A DNA stretch of 64,000 bases from Cerrena zonata (taxonomy: Eukaryota; Basidiomycota; Agaricomycetes; Polyporales; Cerrenaceae), in NCBI GenBank assembly GCA_038087015.1, contig JASBNA010000014.1, positions 124,001 through 188,000 on the forward strand, given 5' to 3'. Numbering within the stretch: position 1 is the stretch's first letter; each line of letters begins with the position of its first letter. Shown in pieces: positions 20,901-29,318 of this stretch. The notes under the pieces were generated by a model. It worked only from the letters and a program-made list of their open reading frames with translations. It did not search any database and was not told the DNA's origin. The translations under genes were made by a program, and so were the position numbers.

Positions 20901-21903
20901 CCCTGATCTGTTCGTACGCGTCTGACAAGTCGATCTTAGACCGGTACTTAGCTCTAGCGACATCAGCACGAATTTCATCCTGGTCGGGAAATGGGGTGAC
21001 GTCTCTCTCAGTATTGTCGTTCCGTTTCCTGGAGTCCACCACCGTCCTTAATTGTCCGTTTTTCTTTGGGACGCATAGCATTGGTGCCGCCTGGGTAACC
21101 ACGGCACGTTTCCACCAACCTGCCTTTTCGTATCTGTCAATTTTGGCGGAAAGTGCCTGTTTGACCGACTCAGGGCACCGGGGAAGATGGTAATGGTACA
21201 CTTTGGAGGGGTCGATGATCGGGATTTTGTGGTTAATCTCTCTGAGTGGAGGTAACCGACTGGGAGCGCCATTCATGATATCTTTGCACTTCTCGATCCA
21301 CTCTTCTCGTAGTTTGGGGATATCATCCTCCTTGAACTCTGAAATCGTAGCGAGCTGCTCGCCTATCCCTTTCATCGTTTCCCATACTTGGTCGTTTATA
21401 CCGTACGGGTCAAGTTCGCCGAACTTGTCTCGTCTTGGTAATGACTGAGTGTGTCTGGTGGGGACACTTTCCATCGCTATTCCCGGAATCCTCTTGTCTC
21501 GCTCGAATGTTCTTGTCCTCCTTACGGGGACCGCTCTTTTTGGTCTCGGTTTGTCCCTTTTGGGGACGATTGTCTGTTCGATTTCGGCGACTATGGCGTC
21601 TCCGAATTCCCATTCTTCATGGGTTATAGGTTCCTTTTCTGATTCGTCCGGGACTTCTTCTATTGTGACCTTCTTGCCACGTTTCGGATGTTTTTGTTTA
21701 GGTTTGTCCCTTTTGGGGACGCTGATGTTTTCGATTTCAGCTACTATTGCGTCTCCGAATTCCCAGTCCTCATGGGTCGTATATCTATTCTCCGATTCAT
21801 CTGTAACTTCCTCTACTGTGACAGATTTGCCACGTTTAGAACGACTGGGCTCTGCCTTGGTGGAGCTGACAATCGTTGATGTGACTGCCTTTATGGCTGC
21901 CAC
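17950..21903 (-). CDS. pol: Gypsy pol: RT, RNase H, integrase, chromodomain
   Basis: Open frame of about 1,320 codons that lacks a good ATG at its start and lies in the same frame as gag-protease, so it is probably made only by reading through the UAG at 21915-21913. N-terminus: a tandem repeat of about 46 residues (the phrase DWEFGDAIVAEIE versus EWEFGDAIVAEIE). RT: SKIDLSDAYEQIRV, QQGDCNAPSTFQR and the active site YLDDIFVFS. RNase H: VVCDASTHGVGAYY and FELETIAILEAL. Integrase: zinc-binding HTTIGH...CESC, then catalytic D (GMDFVG), D (VSDRDSKF) and E (GASERAIKT). The C-terminal chromodomain includes FQVKW and TTWEPLE. No protease is present here; it is at the end of the upstream ORF. No stops or shifts were seen, so the enzyme set appears complete. 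Confidence 0.95.
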   Translation of the reverse strand: MAAIKAVTSTIVSSTKAEPSRSKRGKSVTVEEVTDESENRYTTHEDWEFGDAIVAEIENISVPKRDKPKQKHPKRGKKVTIEEVPDESEKEPITHEEWEFGDAIVAEIEQTIVPKRDKPRPKRAVPVRRTRTFERDKRIPGIAMESVPTRHTQSLPRRDKFGELDPYGINDQVWETMKGIGEQLATISEFKEDDIPKLREEWIEKCKDIMNGAPSRLPPLREINHKIPIIDPSKVYHYHLPRCPESVKQALSAKIDRYEKAGWWKRAVVTQAAPMLCVPKKNGQLRTVVDSRKRNDNTERDVTPFPDQDEIRADVARAKYRSKIDLSDAYEQIRVDPEDVHKTAFATVYGTFLSFVMQQGDCNAPSTFQRLMTWVFRDYIGKFVHVYLDDIFVFSDSIEEHQEHLRLVFQRLREVELYLKAEKCDLYSPRMECLGHVIDDEGIHADEDKMSRIRDWRTPRNYNDIERFLGLVNYVSHFMPDLSAFTGPLHTIQRNGHSFEWRPIHQSCFDNIKALAAKAPILKPIDPRNNDPIWVVCDASTHGVGAYYGQGPDWKTCRPAGFMSRKFTTAQRSYRVFELETIAILEALLKWEDKLLGHKIRVVTDHKALEFFKNQIRMSHRQTRWMEFLQRFDFEITYVKGEENIVADCLSRYHESDLPGELHPRYRYVDADDRLDPEGDSLPFGRAHELKAMREQSSPEKGLREEVEDRVLEAQELREASKNVAEPVHPRSTGDDPTWADAITNGRSLIEVMAPTVDVLAESIRGYVHDRILNKIIVAPDQYKSFARKDDQILYTRNRAGKTVACIPHVRVGTQYLTEMVIEQAHTTIGHMGAQKTDEYIRQWFWWPRIGHEVRKFCESCGTCQTTKSSTKAPRGLLHSMPIPTRPFGSLGMDFVGPFPPSAGHDYLWVVICRLTSMVHLIPIKTTTKASELAWLFISHIVRLHGLPDSIVSDRDSKFTSKFWQEVHRILGIKLLMSTAFHPQTDGASERAIKTVGQVLRSAVSADQRDWVAKLPMVEFAMNSTKSSSTGFSPFELNGAVPRIAFAVDTYTSLPGIASFAQQVQDNLLLAHDAIIESRVLQTYYANQRRRQEHQGEEEQENPYQVGKQVYLSTKNLKLPKGRAKKLLPKFVGPYKIVSANIETSTFELDLPAALRGRGIFPKFHSNLLRPFVASDSDLFPTRDPVRFYDYGMPDETEWLVDDIIGHQWNGSNVQFQVKWNLGDTTWEPLEGIDECEALDRYLELLGVENWNELPRKENNKGPSRDKVSRKSTRGAPIVTANAATISTGQVIPKSRHGRVRKPSARMRDIEEGVGTV

Positions 21904-21906
21904 TTT

Positions 21907-21915
21907 TGGTTGCTA
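21907..21915 (-). promoter_or_regulatory. Putative leaky stop codon between gag-protease and pol
   Basis: On the minus strand the gag ORF ends ...TAC GAG TAG CAA CCA AAA GTG GCA... The bases after the stop continue in the same frame into pol with no further stop. UAG-CAA-CCA fits the TMV-type readthrough consensus UAG-CAR-YYA. Such a site would make a small fraction of Gag-PR-Pol fusion, setting the usual Gag excess. Confidence 0.75.
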
Positions 21916-24900
21916 CTCGTACTGATTGTTGGGGGCCCACTGATATTTGGCCGATGTGCCTGTATAGGCACGTTTTGTGGGTTTTGCGGTACGCACCTCC
22001 TCCCCTACCTGAAGAGAAGGAATTGTGTGCGTCCCCACGACGATATTTTCCGACTTGAAATCCAGCTTAATGCCGAATTGCTGTAGGAAGGGAACACCGA
22101 GTATCAGGTCATAGTGGTCAATATTGACCACGTCAAGGTACACCTTTTGGGCGTGCTGTCCGAGCTTTACGCTTGTGTTGGCACCAAAGTTGATAGACGA
22201 TCTACTACCAACACAGCCCAGTTGCAGGCCGATTGGCTTCTGGAGCGGGAAGGCCTTCAGTTTGGCCACTCGAGCGAAATCAGGGCTGACACAGTCTATG
22301 GAGCTCCCGGAGTCGAGCAACGCGAGTCCTTTGAGGCCGTTAAGCTCGACGTAAGCCGTGATACACTTGAATTCCCTGTGAGGTCTGGCCTCTTTAGGGA
22401 CCATCGCTGACCTGTACTCTCTGTCGCGTTCCGCGACGATTGCAGACAGCCGAGGCGTCTCGTCTTGCTCATTTGCCGATGACCATCGTGCAGCCTCCTG
22501 ATATGCGGAGGGTGGTACGGATGGGTCGTCCAAGTCTTCCACCTTGATTAGGGAGAATACTCGTTCCCTCTCATGCATTCGCACCACTTCACGTTGATCG
22601 CAGTGAGTCAATATTTCATTGATCTCCTCACGTGAGGCATTCGACCTCAGTGCTCCCCTAAGAGCACGCAGTTCTGCACCCACTTCATTCGCCTCTGTCA
22701 TCCACATTGTGTTGTACTCTCTGAATCTCGCATTCTGGGAGCAGAGTTCAGCAACACTATCGCACAGGCCATTGCACTCCCTGGAGATTTTCGCGACTTC
22801 CGTGACCAACTGAGATATCGTGGTCTCATAGTCGAACACATCAGATTCTCCGTCTACGACTTCTGGTGTGGTTTCGTGGACTTCGGCCACCTCGGGTACC
22901 TCCTGTACCTCGTCTTCTGGTATCTCGTCAACTGCTTCGTCGTCCTCTTCTGGAGGACCAGTCGTCAGTCTACCCATCCATTCAGTTTGCTGTTCGTCGT
23001 CGGAGTTATCCTCCTCGACCTCCCGGATCCCCCCCATCCATGGTTGGGGTCCCTCTTCATCCGTATAGTCATCGTATTCTTCCTCGGGATATTCATCGGG
23101 GTCGTATTGTGATCCCTCGAGGTCACCTTCAGTGCGATGTTCTTCCTGTGCCTCCTCTCCCTCTGTTGCGATGTAACTATCGCTCGGTTCTTCGGCAGCT
23201 TCGGCGATTCGCCTTACTGCGGGTCTCGGGCGAGAGGAGTATGATGGGCATTTTGGATCATTGGCGAAGTGACCAATGCCACCGCAGCCATAACATTTAC
23301 TCACGCCTTTACCTTTATCATCAGGTTTGTGGCTGGTACCAGTCACAGGGTTTCTTGATGTCGACGGGCCATTAGTCGGCTTGTCTTCTCGTTTGTCCCC
23401 GAATAGGGGACGCTGACGTTGGTCGAACCGACGATTGGGTCGACTCGACATGGGTCGACTAGGGTTGTTCCTCGGGGTTAGTCGTGACGATGAGGCCTGT
23501 CCCGGGGGGGGGCTGCTGTGCGCTCCCGAGTTCTGTACTCCGGGGTGGTTTTGTCGCATGCGACGAGCAATCTGGTCCGTCCGGATCGCGTCCTCGACCT
23601 GTGTGGCCTGTCGCACGATTTCCTCCATGCTGGACCACTCTGCTGCTAGTCCTCTGCTTTTCCCGAGGTGGGAGGTCACCTCCTCTGGCAACAATATCCA
23701 GAGTCGGCGACGAATGGAGTAATCATCTGGAGGTTGGACCATCCTGGCGGCATGTCTCATCAAGTCATTGATGAGTTGTGCCGCACCTCCCGAGCGACTG
23801 TATCGTACTGCGTCGTACCGCTCAGTAGCGGCAAGTATAGTCGATCGCCTCACGAATCTAGTGTATAAGGCGAGGATCGCCGTCTCGAAGTCCCAAGTCC
23901 TTTCGACGCGATCGGGGTTATCGATCACGTCATTGTACCATCGTTGTGCTTCACCAGTAAGGATCTGTCCTAGGATGTCCAATCGAACGGGGTCCATACT
24001 AGGTCCTGTCATGCGTGTCAGTCGCAACCAGCGACATGTTTGTGATAGCCAAACGTCGAAGGCTTCCACGTCGTCCTTGCCATCATACGGATCTGGTGCT
24101 GCTAGTTTCATGGTTTTGATAGCAGGGACTTCTACTAGGGTATGTCTCAGTTTTTCCGTTAGAATCCGTCTAATCCAGTCGGTGTCTGAGCTACGGTTCA
24201 CATTAGCAGTGTTAATTGCTGCAAATCTGGTGTCTCTTTGCGGGTTTGCTCGAGACACGTAATAGCTGGACGGAGGGTTCCTTCCTCCGTAAGGGGTAGG
24301 CGAGCGAGTATGTCTCGCCGTTGGGTGAGCTTGAGCTTCTTCGTTCTCCTCGTCCTCCTCGTCCTGAGGACCATCGCCTTCGGAGTCATCATCTGGTGGT
24401 CCATTACCACCTGGGGGTCCGCCTGGGGGTCCGCTTCCTGAGTTACCTCCTCTCGACTGATGCCTTTCGTCTCGGTTACCATTATTTCTACTGGTAACTG
24501 CCACGTTATCTTCGTGGTGTGGGTCAATCCTTTCACCTGTCAAGGGATGGAATCCTGCCGATCTCAGGCGTGTGTCTTGGTTGGGGCCATGTCTTGTAGT
24601 TGTTCCGTTGTGGCGATTAGTCGTCACTTCTGGTCCTTGTTGAGGACGATCAATGGCCCGTATGCCGGCTTGTGCCTGGTGGGCACGATTATCTGTGAGC
24701 GGTACCGCTTGTCCTAACTCAGTTGGTAGCTGGGTGATTCTGTTTTCCGCGTGGGCTAAGAACTGGGCAAGTTGGGTCATGTTCGTTAATTGACGGATAC
24801 GGAGGTTCTCAATTTCTCCTTGGACGTCTTGTGCTTGACCCATGAATCGTCGGAGCATTATGATGTATTCCGACGTACCGTCAGACTCTGGCGGTTCCGT

Positions 24901-25347
24901 TTGTCCCTCTTGTGGGAGGGACCGTGACTCAGAGCCGTCTACTGCGTCGGCGGCTTCAGGGATGTATCTAGGTAGAGAGTCCGCGTCCTCCCTTATATTT
25001 CTGGCTGTCTGCCTAGTGGCAACTCCTAGGTCTCCTACGGAGACAAGTGATAGGGAGGACCAGGGTCTTTCTCCTGTGGGATCATGTGGATTCACTCTGG
25101 TCTCACGCATTGGGGTCTCTCCGCCTCGTGATGTTGTCTCCAATCTCTCAGGAGGGTCTGCGTACAGATCCTCTTCCTCTTGCGGGGTCAGTGGCCCCGC
25201 TATCGGATCGTCCCTCCCAACTCTGGTCGTGTCATCGACAATTTGGGGGGACTCATTGCTTCCAGGATCATTTCCGCTAGGGTCGCTGGATGCTTTCTGC
25301 ACCTTTTTCTTGGTGTTTGCTCGGGTAGTAACTTTAGACATTGTCAT
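21913..25347 (-). CDS. gag: Gypsy gag with C-terminal aspartic protease
   Basis: From the first ATG downstream of the LTR at 25347 (MTMSKVTTRANTK) to the UAG at 21913: 1,144 residues. An open frame extends into the LTR but has no ATG there. The N-terminal third is disordered. A capsid-like helical region follows (around GEAQRWYNDVID). The zinc knuckle is CYGCGGIGHFANDPKC, that is C-x2-C-x4-H-x6-C rather than the usual final x4. A long acidic segment comes next, then a retropepsin-like domain with the active site LALLDSGSSIDCVS and the later hydrophobic-G motif YDLILGVPFL. Protease is thus at the end of the first ORF, not in pol. Confidence 0.9.
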   Translation of the reverse strand: MTMSKVTTRANTKKKVQKASSDPSGNDPGSNESPQIVDDTTRVGRDDPIAGPLTPQEEEDLYADPPERLETTSRGGETPMRETRVNPHDPTGERPWSSLSLVSVGDLGVATRQTARNIREDADSLPRYIPEAADAVDGSESRSLPQEGQTEPPESDGTSEYIIMLRRFMGQAQDVQGEIENLRIRQLTNMTQLAQFLAHAENRITQLPTELGQAVPLTDNRAHQAQAGIRAIDRPQQGPEVTTNRHNGTTTRHGPNQDTRLRSAGFHPLTGERIDPHHEDNVAVTSRNNGNRDERHQSRGGNSGSGPPGGPPGGNGPPDDDSEGDGPQDEEDEENEEAQAHPTARHTRSPTPYGGRNPPSSYYVSRANPQRDTRFAAINTANVNRSSDTDWIRRILTEKLRHTLVEVPAIKTMKLAAPDPYDGKDDVEAFDVWLSQTCRWLRLTRMTGPSMDPVRLDILGQILTGEAQRWYNDVIDNPDRVERTWDFETAILALYTRFVRRSTILAATERYDAVRYSRSGGAAQLINDLMRHAARMVQPPDDYSIRRRLWILLPEEVTSHLGKSRGLAAEWSSMEEIVRQATQVEDAIRTDQIARRMRQNHPGVQNSGAHSSPPPGQASSSRLTPRNNPSRPMSSRPNRRFDQRQRPLFGDKREDKPTNGPSTSRNPVTGTSHKPDDKGKGVSKCYGCGGIGHFANDPKCPSYSSRPRPAVRRIAEAAEEPSDSYIATEGEEAQEEHRTEGDLEGSQYDPDEYPEEEYDDYTDEEGPQPWMGGIREVEEDNSDDEQQTEWMGRLTTGPPEEDDEAVDEIPEDEVQEVPEVAEVHETTPEVVDGESDVFDYETTISQLVTEVAKISRECNGLCDSVAELCSQNARFREYNTMWMTEANEVGAELRALRGALRSNASREEINEILTHCDQREVVRMHERERVFSLIKVEDLDDPSVPPSAYQEAARWSSANEQDETPRLSAIVAERDREYRSAMVPKEARPHREFKCITAYVELNGLKGLALLDSGSSIDCVSPDFARVAKLKAFPLQKPIGLQLGCVGSRSSINFGANTSVKLGQHAQKVYLDVVNIDHYDLILGVPFLQQFGIKLDFKSENIVVGTHTIPSLQVGEEVRTAKPTKRAYTGTSAKYQWAPNNQYE

Positions 25348-25397
25348 AATATCGATTGGGTCGCTGTGTTCGGTAGAACGCCAGTGACGTAAAAAAG

Positions 25398-25636
25398 TGT
25401 AAGAGTCGACTCCTTCACACAGTAACACACGCGCGCTACGTCAAGCCTGGTCTATATAAAGACAGCAGTTACGTATGTACAGTGGTAGAAGTCTAAAGTC
25501 CGTAGTTATCGTGGCTACCTTATAAGGTAGCCACCCGTGTCGTATTACATAAGAACTATACAGTTAAGCGGTTGTGCAAGTAATGCCCTCTTATGGCAAG
25601 TGTCCGTATAAGGGAACCCTCTGGCGCTCCCTTACA
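25398..25636 (-). repeat. 5' LTR of the Gypsy element with promoter
   Basis: 239 bp. On the minus strand a TATA-like TTTATATAGA (25460-25451) lies about 55 bases before the end of the LTR, so transcription should start near the LTR end, leaving a long U3. The perfect 24-bp palindrome (25511-25534) is upstream of that TATA. Just inside, 14 bases after the LTR, is TGGCGTTCTACCG, the only primer-binding-site-like stretch I see; its tRNA is unidentified. Confidence 0.9.
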
Positions 25637-25641
25637 AGATG
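25637..25641. repeat. Gypsy target-site duplication, right copy
   Basis: AGATG, matching 14793-14797. Confidence 0.9.
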
Positions 25642-25674
25642 GTAGCCTTCAGGGGAGCTGAATTTGAATGTCAT
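25642..25674 (-). pseudogene. RecQ-like helicase, detached first 11 codons
   Basis: On the minus strand ATG at 25674 opens MTFKFSSPEGY, and the frame passes exactly through the AGATG target into HLLHEILQPRLPYEP of the main part at 14797. This phrase fits the known start of the helicase domain in this family. The gene is thus cut by the retrotransposon just after its start. A stop-free stretch and a good splice acceptor (CTGCTGTAG) upstream at about 25727 mean that the true protein could begin in an earlier exon. Confidence 0.6.
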
Positions 25675-26883
25675 GTCAGTGATAAGTAGTGAGTCCAGCG
25701 ATGAAGGTGAGGGGTGAAAGTCTACAGCAGTGACTCATCTCCGAGTCGGGTATGCTTTTGGCACTGGAAAACCCTCATCCGCAGTATGGATCTGATTTCC
25801 TTCAAGTTCAGTATATTTTATGTATAGCGATGTATTTACAAGCACAGAAAGTTGTGACAGTAGTACTAGTAGTGGTAAACGTAAGGTGGGTTGTATGCCA
25901 ATTACACGAGTAACTCAGATGAGAACAAGTGATACGAGACCTCAAGGTTCAACCATAACAACAAGACGCGTACCAGCCTGACAGGAACGAGACGCGTTTA
26001 CACGTCTTTCTCAGGGTCACATGGTCAGAAGTTTATCGTAAGCCTAACCCCCCTCAAGCGCTCGCGAGTCGCACAAGACTATAGCTTCGTACATAATCGT
26101 CTATGATCGTGTTCCGCATTTGGTCGTCATCTGCAGTCGTACGAACTTGTAGACCTAGGCACAGGATATCTACGGGCGCATATATGGCTGAAACAATACA
26201 AACCTCTCTCTCCCATCATGATATTGAGTTAGCTGTTAGTCTATGATGTAGGATGACAGTTTCTGGCACATATCCATAGACTCGTCTGCAATAAACGAAT
26301 TCGAATATGCCTCTCGTGATATTTGAATGAGATGCCAGTGTAACGCTGTTGCAGCGTCTGATGATCGTAAGTACTGAGGTGTCGAAAGTCATACGTCAGG
26401 CGTTCGGTGACTTTCCTGACATGAAAATGGTATGTATATGATAAAGCTCTGATTATAATCATATATTATGTTTCGTTTGCGCTCTCGTATGAAACTCAAC
26501 ACGTAGTATCGACATTAGAAATACTTGGTATATGTTATAGCTGTTTACAAATCATAGACCATTGTAACTTTGCTTTTATCTAAACCAGTATGGTAAGATC
26601 CTAGGAACCATTCGCCCAGTGATACTGGAGATCAATACCATTGTGATACTTCCGCGATTCTACCATTCTTTCGGACATAGCAAGCATCATATAAATGGCA
26701 GTGGCGATGAAAGGCAGAGGTAGAAATATTACAAGTACACATCACGCATAGTATTCGAAACCCTAATATACCAACCCAACCGCTCGAGTCCATATCGCCC
26801 TCGTCCAATCTTTCGAACATCCCCTCCCCCTCCCCCTCCCCCTGCCCCTCCCCCTGCCCCTCCCCCAACTCACAACCCCCCAC
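25675..26883. other. Non-coding spacer between the mobile-element complex and SLU7
   Basis: About 1.2 kb. Holds the helicase promoter side, the right inverted-repeat candidate (26037-26052) and, from about 26,500, the 3' flank of SLU7. A C-rich microsatellite of CCCTCC/CCCTGCC units lies at about 26818-26870, just after the SLU7 stop. No gene seen. Confidence 0.5.
26037..26052 (-). repeat. Candidate right terminal inverted repeat of the DUF6589/RecQ element
   Basis: Plus strand CGTAAGCCTAACCCCC, inverse of 5537-5552 with one mismatch. The span between the two, minus the two nested insertions, is about 6.0 kb. Confidence 0.4.
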
Positions 26884-28922
26884 TCAAACATCATCCTGAT
26901 CCACATAATTCGCCATCGGATCCTCCATCATCCTCCTATTCATCCTATACGCCTCCAACTCCTCCTCCGTAACCTCAAACTTCTCTCCCTTCTTCCTCTT
27001 CCCACCCCTCTCATCATCCCCCTCCCTATCCATCCCTTTCCCCTTCCGTTTCCTATCCCTCTCTTCCCTAATAGCGTCAGCTAACCGACTCTCGTCAATC
27101 TTCACTTCGCCTTCGCCTAATCGACGTTTGGAGAAGAGGGCTTCGGCTTTACGGGTTCGGTCGTCGAGGGATTCGGGGTGGTTTGTTGATGGTGTTGTTA
27201 ATGAGGAGGAAGATTCGGGGTGGGAGGTGGATGATGATGAAGGGGCTGCTGTAGAGGAGGAGGATGAAATGGCGAGGAGGTTCTTTGCGGAGGATGCTTG
27301 TGAGGCTTCTATACCGGCTGAACCGGTGCAGTATGATAGGTGGACGAGGGAATGACAACATGCGAAACCCCACTGGCTGGATGAGATGTCATACCATGAG
27401 CCCCAGACGGCTGTGTGGTTATTGATGTACACTGTGTAAAGTCAGATATTCGTTAGTTAACATGAACTCGACGATACAATGATAAAGTTGCAAAGAAAAA
27501 TACGAATGATATAATGGAAAAAGAACTCACCATCCTCAGGATATTTCGACCGTACCATCGCCCTCTCCTTCCCCTTGATGACCTGACCCGTCCTCGAAAA
27601 CTCCACATACTCCTCCGTCTGTCCCTGCAACAGCTCTTTCGGAGCTTTCTGCAAATACTCTTCACCACCATACTTCGCAAGGATCGACACCTTATTCGTG
27701 TCCTTCAACTCTTCTTTCTTATATTCATATTGAGAGTGAAGGAGCTGCCCTTGGGTCGGGTTAGCGTTCACGTGGACGTCATTCCCTCGAGCGGCAGCAT
27801 TCCATGCGAAGAGTTGGAGTTTGGCTACTTCGGGGGCTTCACCGGAGTAACGTAGGAAGTTGTCACCAGCGAAATGGGCCTAGAGTAACGAGGATAGCGT
27901 TTCAATGCTAAGTAAATTGAGAATGGTTCACAATAAATCCAAGTGCTTACCTCTTCCGGAGCTACGTTCTTGAGCGGATTATCACGCATCGAACGCGTTT
28001 TAGGATCATAGTATGCACTCTCCGGGTCCAAATTGATGAGATACTTTGCCGTATCTTCTCGAATACGCAAGTTTCGAACCGTGATTCTCGTCTTGGTATC
28101 CAATTTCTGTCCAACAGCATCAGCAGCCTCCGCGTACTTGTCCTGATCCTCGTCTTCATCCTCACTGCTCCCGAAATCATCATCCCTCCCCTCTCCACCT
28201 TCCCCTTTCCCCGCCTTCGCCACCTTCCTGACTGCAGCCATATCTGTCGTCGTCTGTGCATCAATCTCGTCTTCCCTCTTCTTCGTCCTCGCAGCTTCGA
28301 TCGCCGCATACTCATCATACACCTTCTTATGTTCCGCAGGGTCATACCCATTCCACCTATCCCTCTTCGCATCATACCCACTCGCCACATCCTGGATCAC
28401 CTCATCCGGCGCAATATCTTTGTTCGTGAACTTGGCTCCACGTTTCCGAGGGCGTTCGAGACAGTCTTGCTTTTTGTGTGTTATGGCACCGCAGTTCTCG
28501 CAAGCACCTTTACGGTATTTCTTGGCTGCAGGGCCAGCTTTGGCTCCTCTGTCATACCAGTTGTCGAGTTTGTCGGCAGATTGGTCGTAGTCGGGGATAC
28601 GTTGATGACTGAGAGAGGGAGCACCGGTGTCGAGGTACCATGGTGCTTGGGCAATATATTCTGTATAAATGAAACGTAGACAGTGTTTAGTAAATAACGT
28701 AGGTTGAGCTTGAAGGAGGATGAGACGTACGGGGAATGTGAGGATTGATAGTCTTTCCTTCCGCATCGACTGCAGCTGGAGCTGTACCTGCTTTACGGGC
28801 AGCGTCGAGATCCTTCTGACGACGGTATTCCTCGCGGGATAGTTTTCCGGTACCTGTTGACTAATTGAGGACTGTGATGCAAAAAGAACTGACCGGTTGT
28901 GCCCACCTGTAGCGGATGCCAT
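26884..28922 (-). CDS. SLU7: Pre-mRNA-splicing factor SLU7
   Basis: Five exons: 28922-28907, 28853-28731, 28660-27951, 27879-27531 and 27431-26884; 1746 nt, 581 residues. SLU7 acts in the second catalytic step of splicing, helping choose the 3' splice site. Diagnostic features: [20 protein letters not shown] near the start, [15 protein letters not shown], a CCHC zinc knuckle [14 protein letters not shown], then the long conserved segment [15 protein letters not shown] and the later region with [11 protein letters not shown], followed by a Ser-rich and Lys-rich C-terminus with basic (nuclear) motifs. The 16-nt first exon is typical of fungal genes and was fixed by frame. Gene intact, length in the family's range. 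Confidence 0.95.
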
Positions 28923-29011
28923 TGTGGCTGATGTGAGAGTCCAGTAAAGGACTCGAGGCCGAGTGTAGAAAGAGAGAAACTGGATGGCGCGTTCAAAAAT
29001 AAGCCTTTAGA

Positions 29012-29115
29012 TGACAGTGACGAGATTCGAACTCGCGCGGGAAACCCATCACGGTTTTGCAGACGATTGCTCGAAAGACCTAAACGTGACGCCGTAACCA
29101 CTTGGCTACACTGCC
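29012..29115 (-). tRNA. tRNA-Leu (anticodon TAG) with an intron
   Basis: Minus strand. Acceptor stem GGCAGTG/CACTGTC (one G-U) with discriminator A; D stem GCC/GGC around AAGTGGTTAC; anticodon stem TCACG/CGTGA; a long variable arm (GGG TTT CCC), which marks a class II tRNA; T arm GCGAG-TTCGAAT-CTCGT. The anticodon loop reads TT-TAG-G and is followed by about 24 intron bases before the last loop base, the canonical 37/38 position. A run of five T follows about 12 bases downstream, a Pol III terminator. The anticodon call depends on the intron placement. Confidence 0.85.
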
Positions 29116-29318
29116 GGCGTAGAGAGAGTAACGGCCTAGGCCCACAGGGATCGTGTATGCGGATTTGAAGAGAATGAATGCTGCGAGTGCCTTAGGGCCA
29201 GGCTGCGAAGGTGAAGGAGGGAGAGTGCCTGGCCAACTACCGCCCATTGTCAAGTCCACCTCTGCACATTTCCCTCCTCTCTCTCTTTCATCCTTTCCTC
29301 TATCCAATCCTGCCTAAC

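Larger units (their letters stand above)
14798..25636 (-). mobile_element. Full-length Ty3/Gypsy chromovirus with an extra ORF
   Basis: A 10,839-bp element, genes on the minus strand. It has 239-bp LTRs that begin TGTAAG and end CTTACA and differ at one base, plus an AGATG target duplication. Order in the element's own direction: 5' LTR (right), gag-protease ORF, a single in-frame UAG, RT-RNaseH-integrase-chromodomain ORF, a third ORF of 889 codons, polypurine tract, 3' LTR (left). Integrase after RT places it in Gypsy, and the chromodomain makes it a chromovirus. All three ORFs are open. One mismatch in 239 LTR bases and intact genes indicate a very recent insertion. It is larger than most fungal chromoviruses because of ORF3. 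Confidence 0.95.

Noticed and set aside
25381..25393. tRNA primer-binding site inside the 5' LTR
   Set aside because: TGGCGTTCTACCG lies 14 bases from the LTR, further than usual, and I could not match it to a tRNA; mentioned but not called as a feature.
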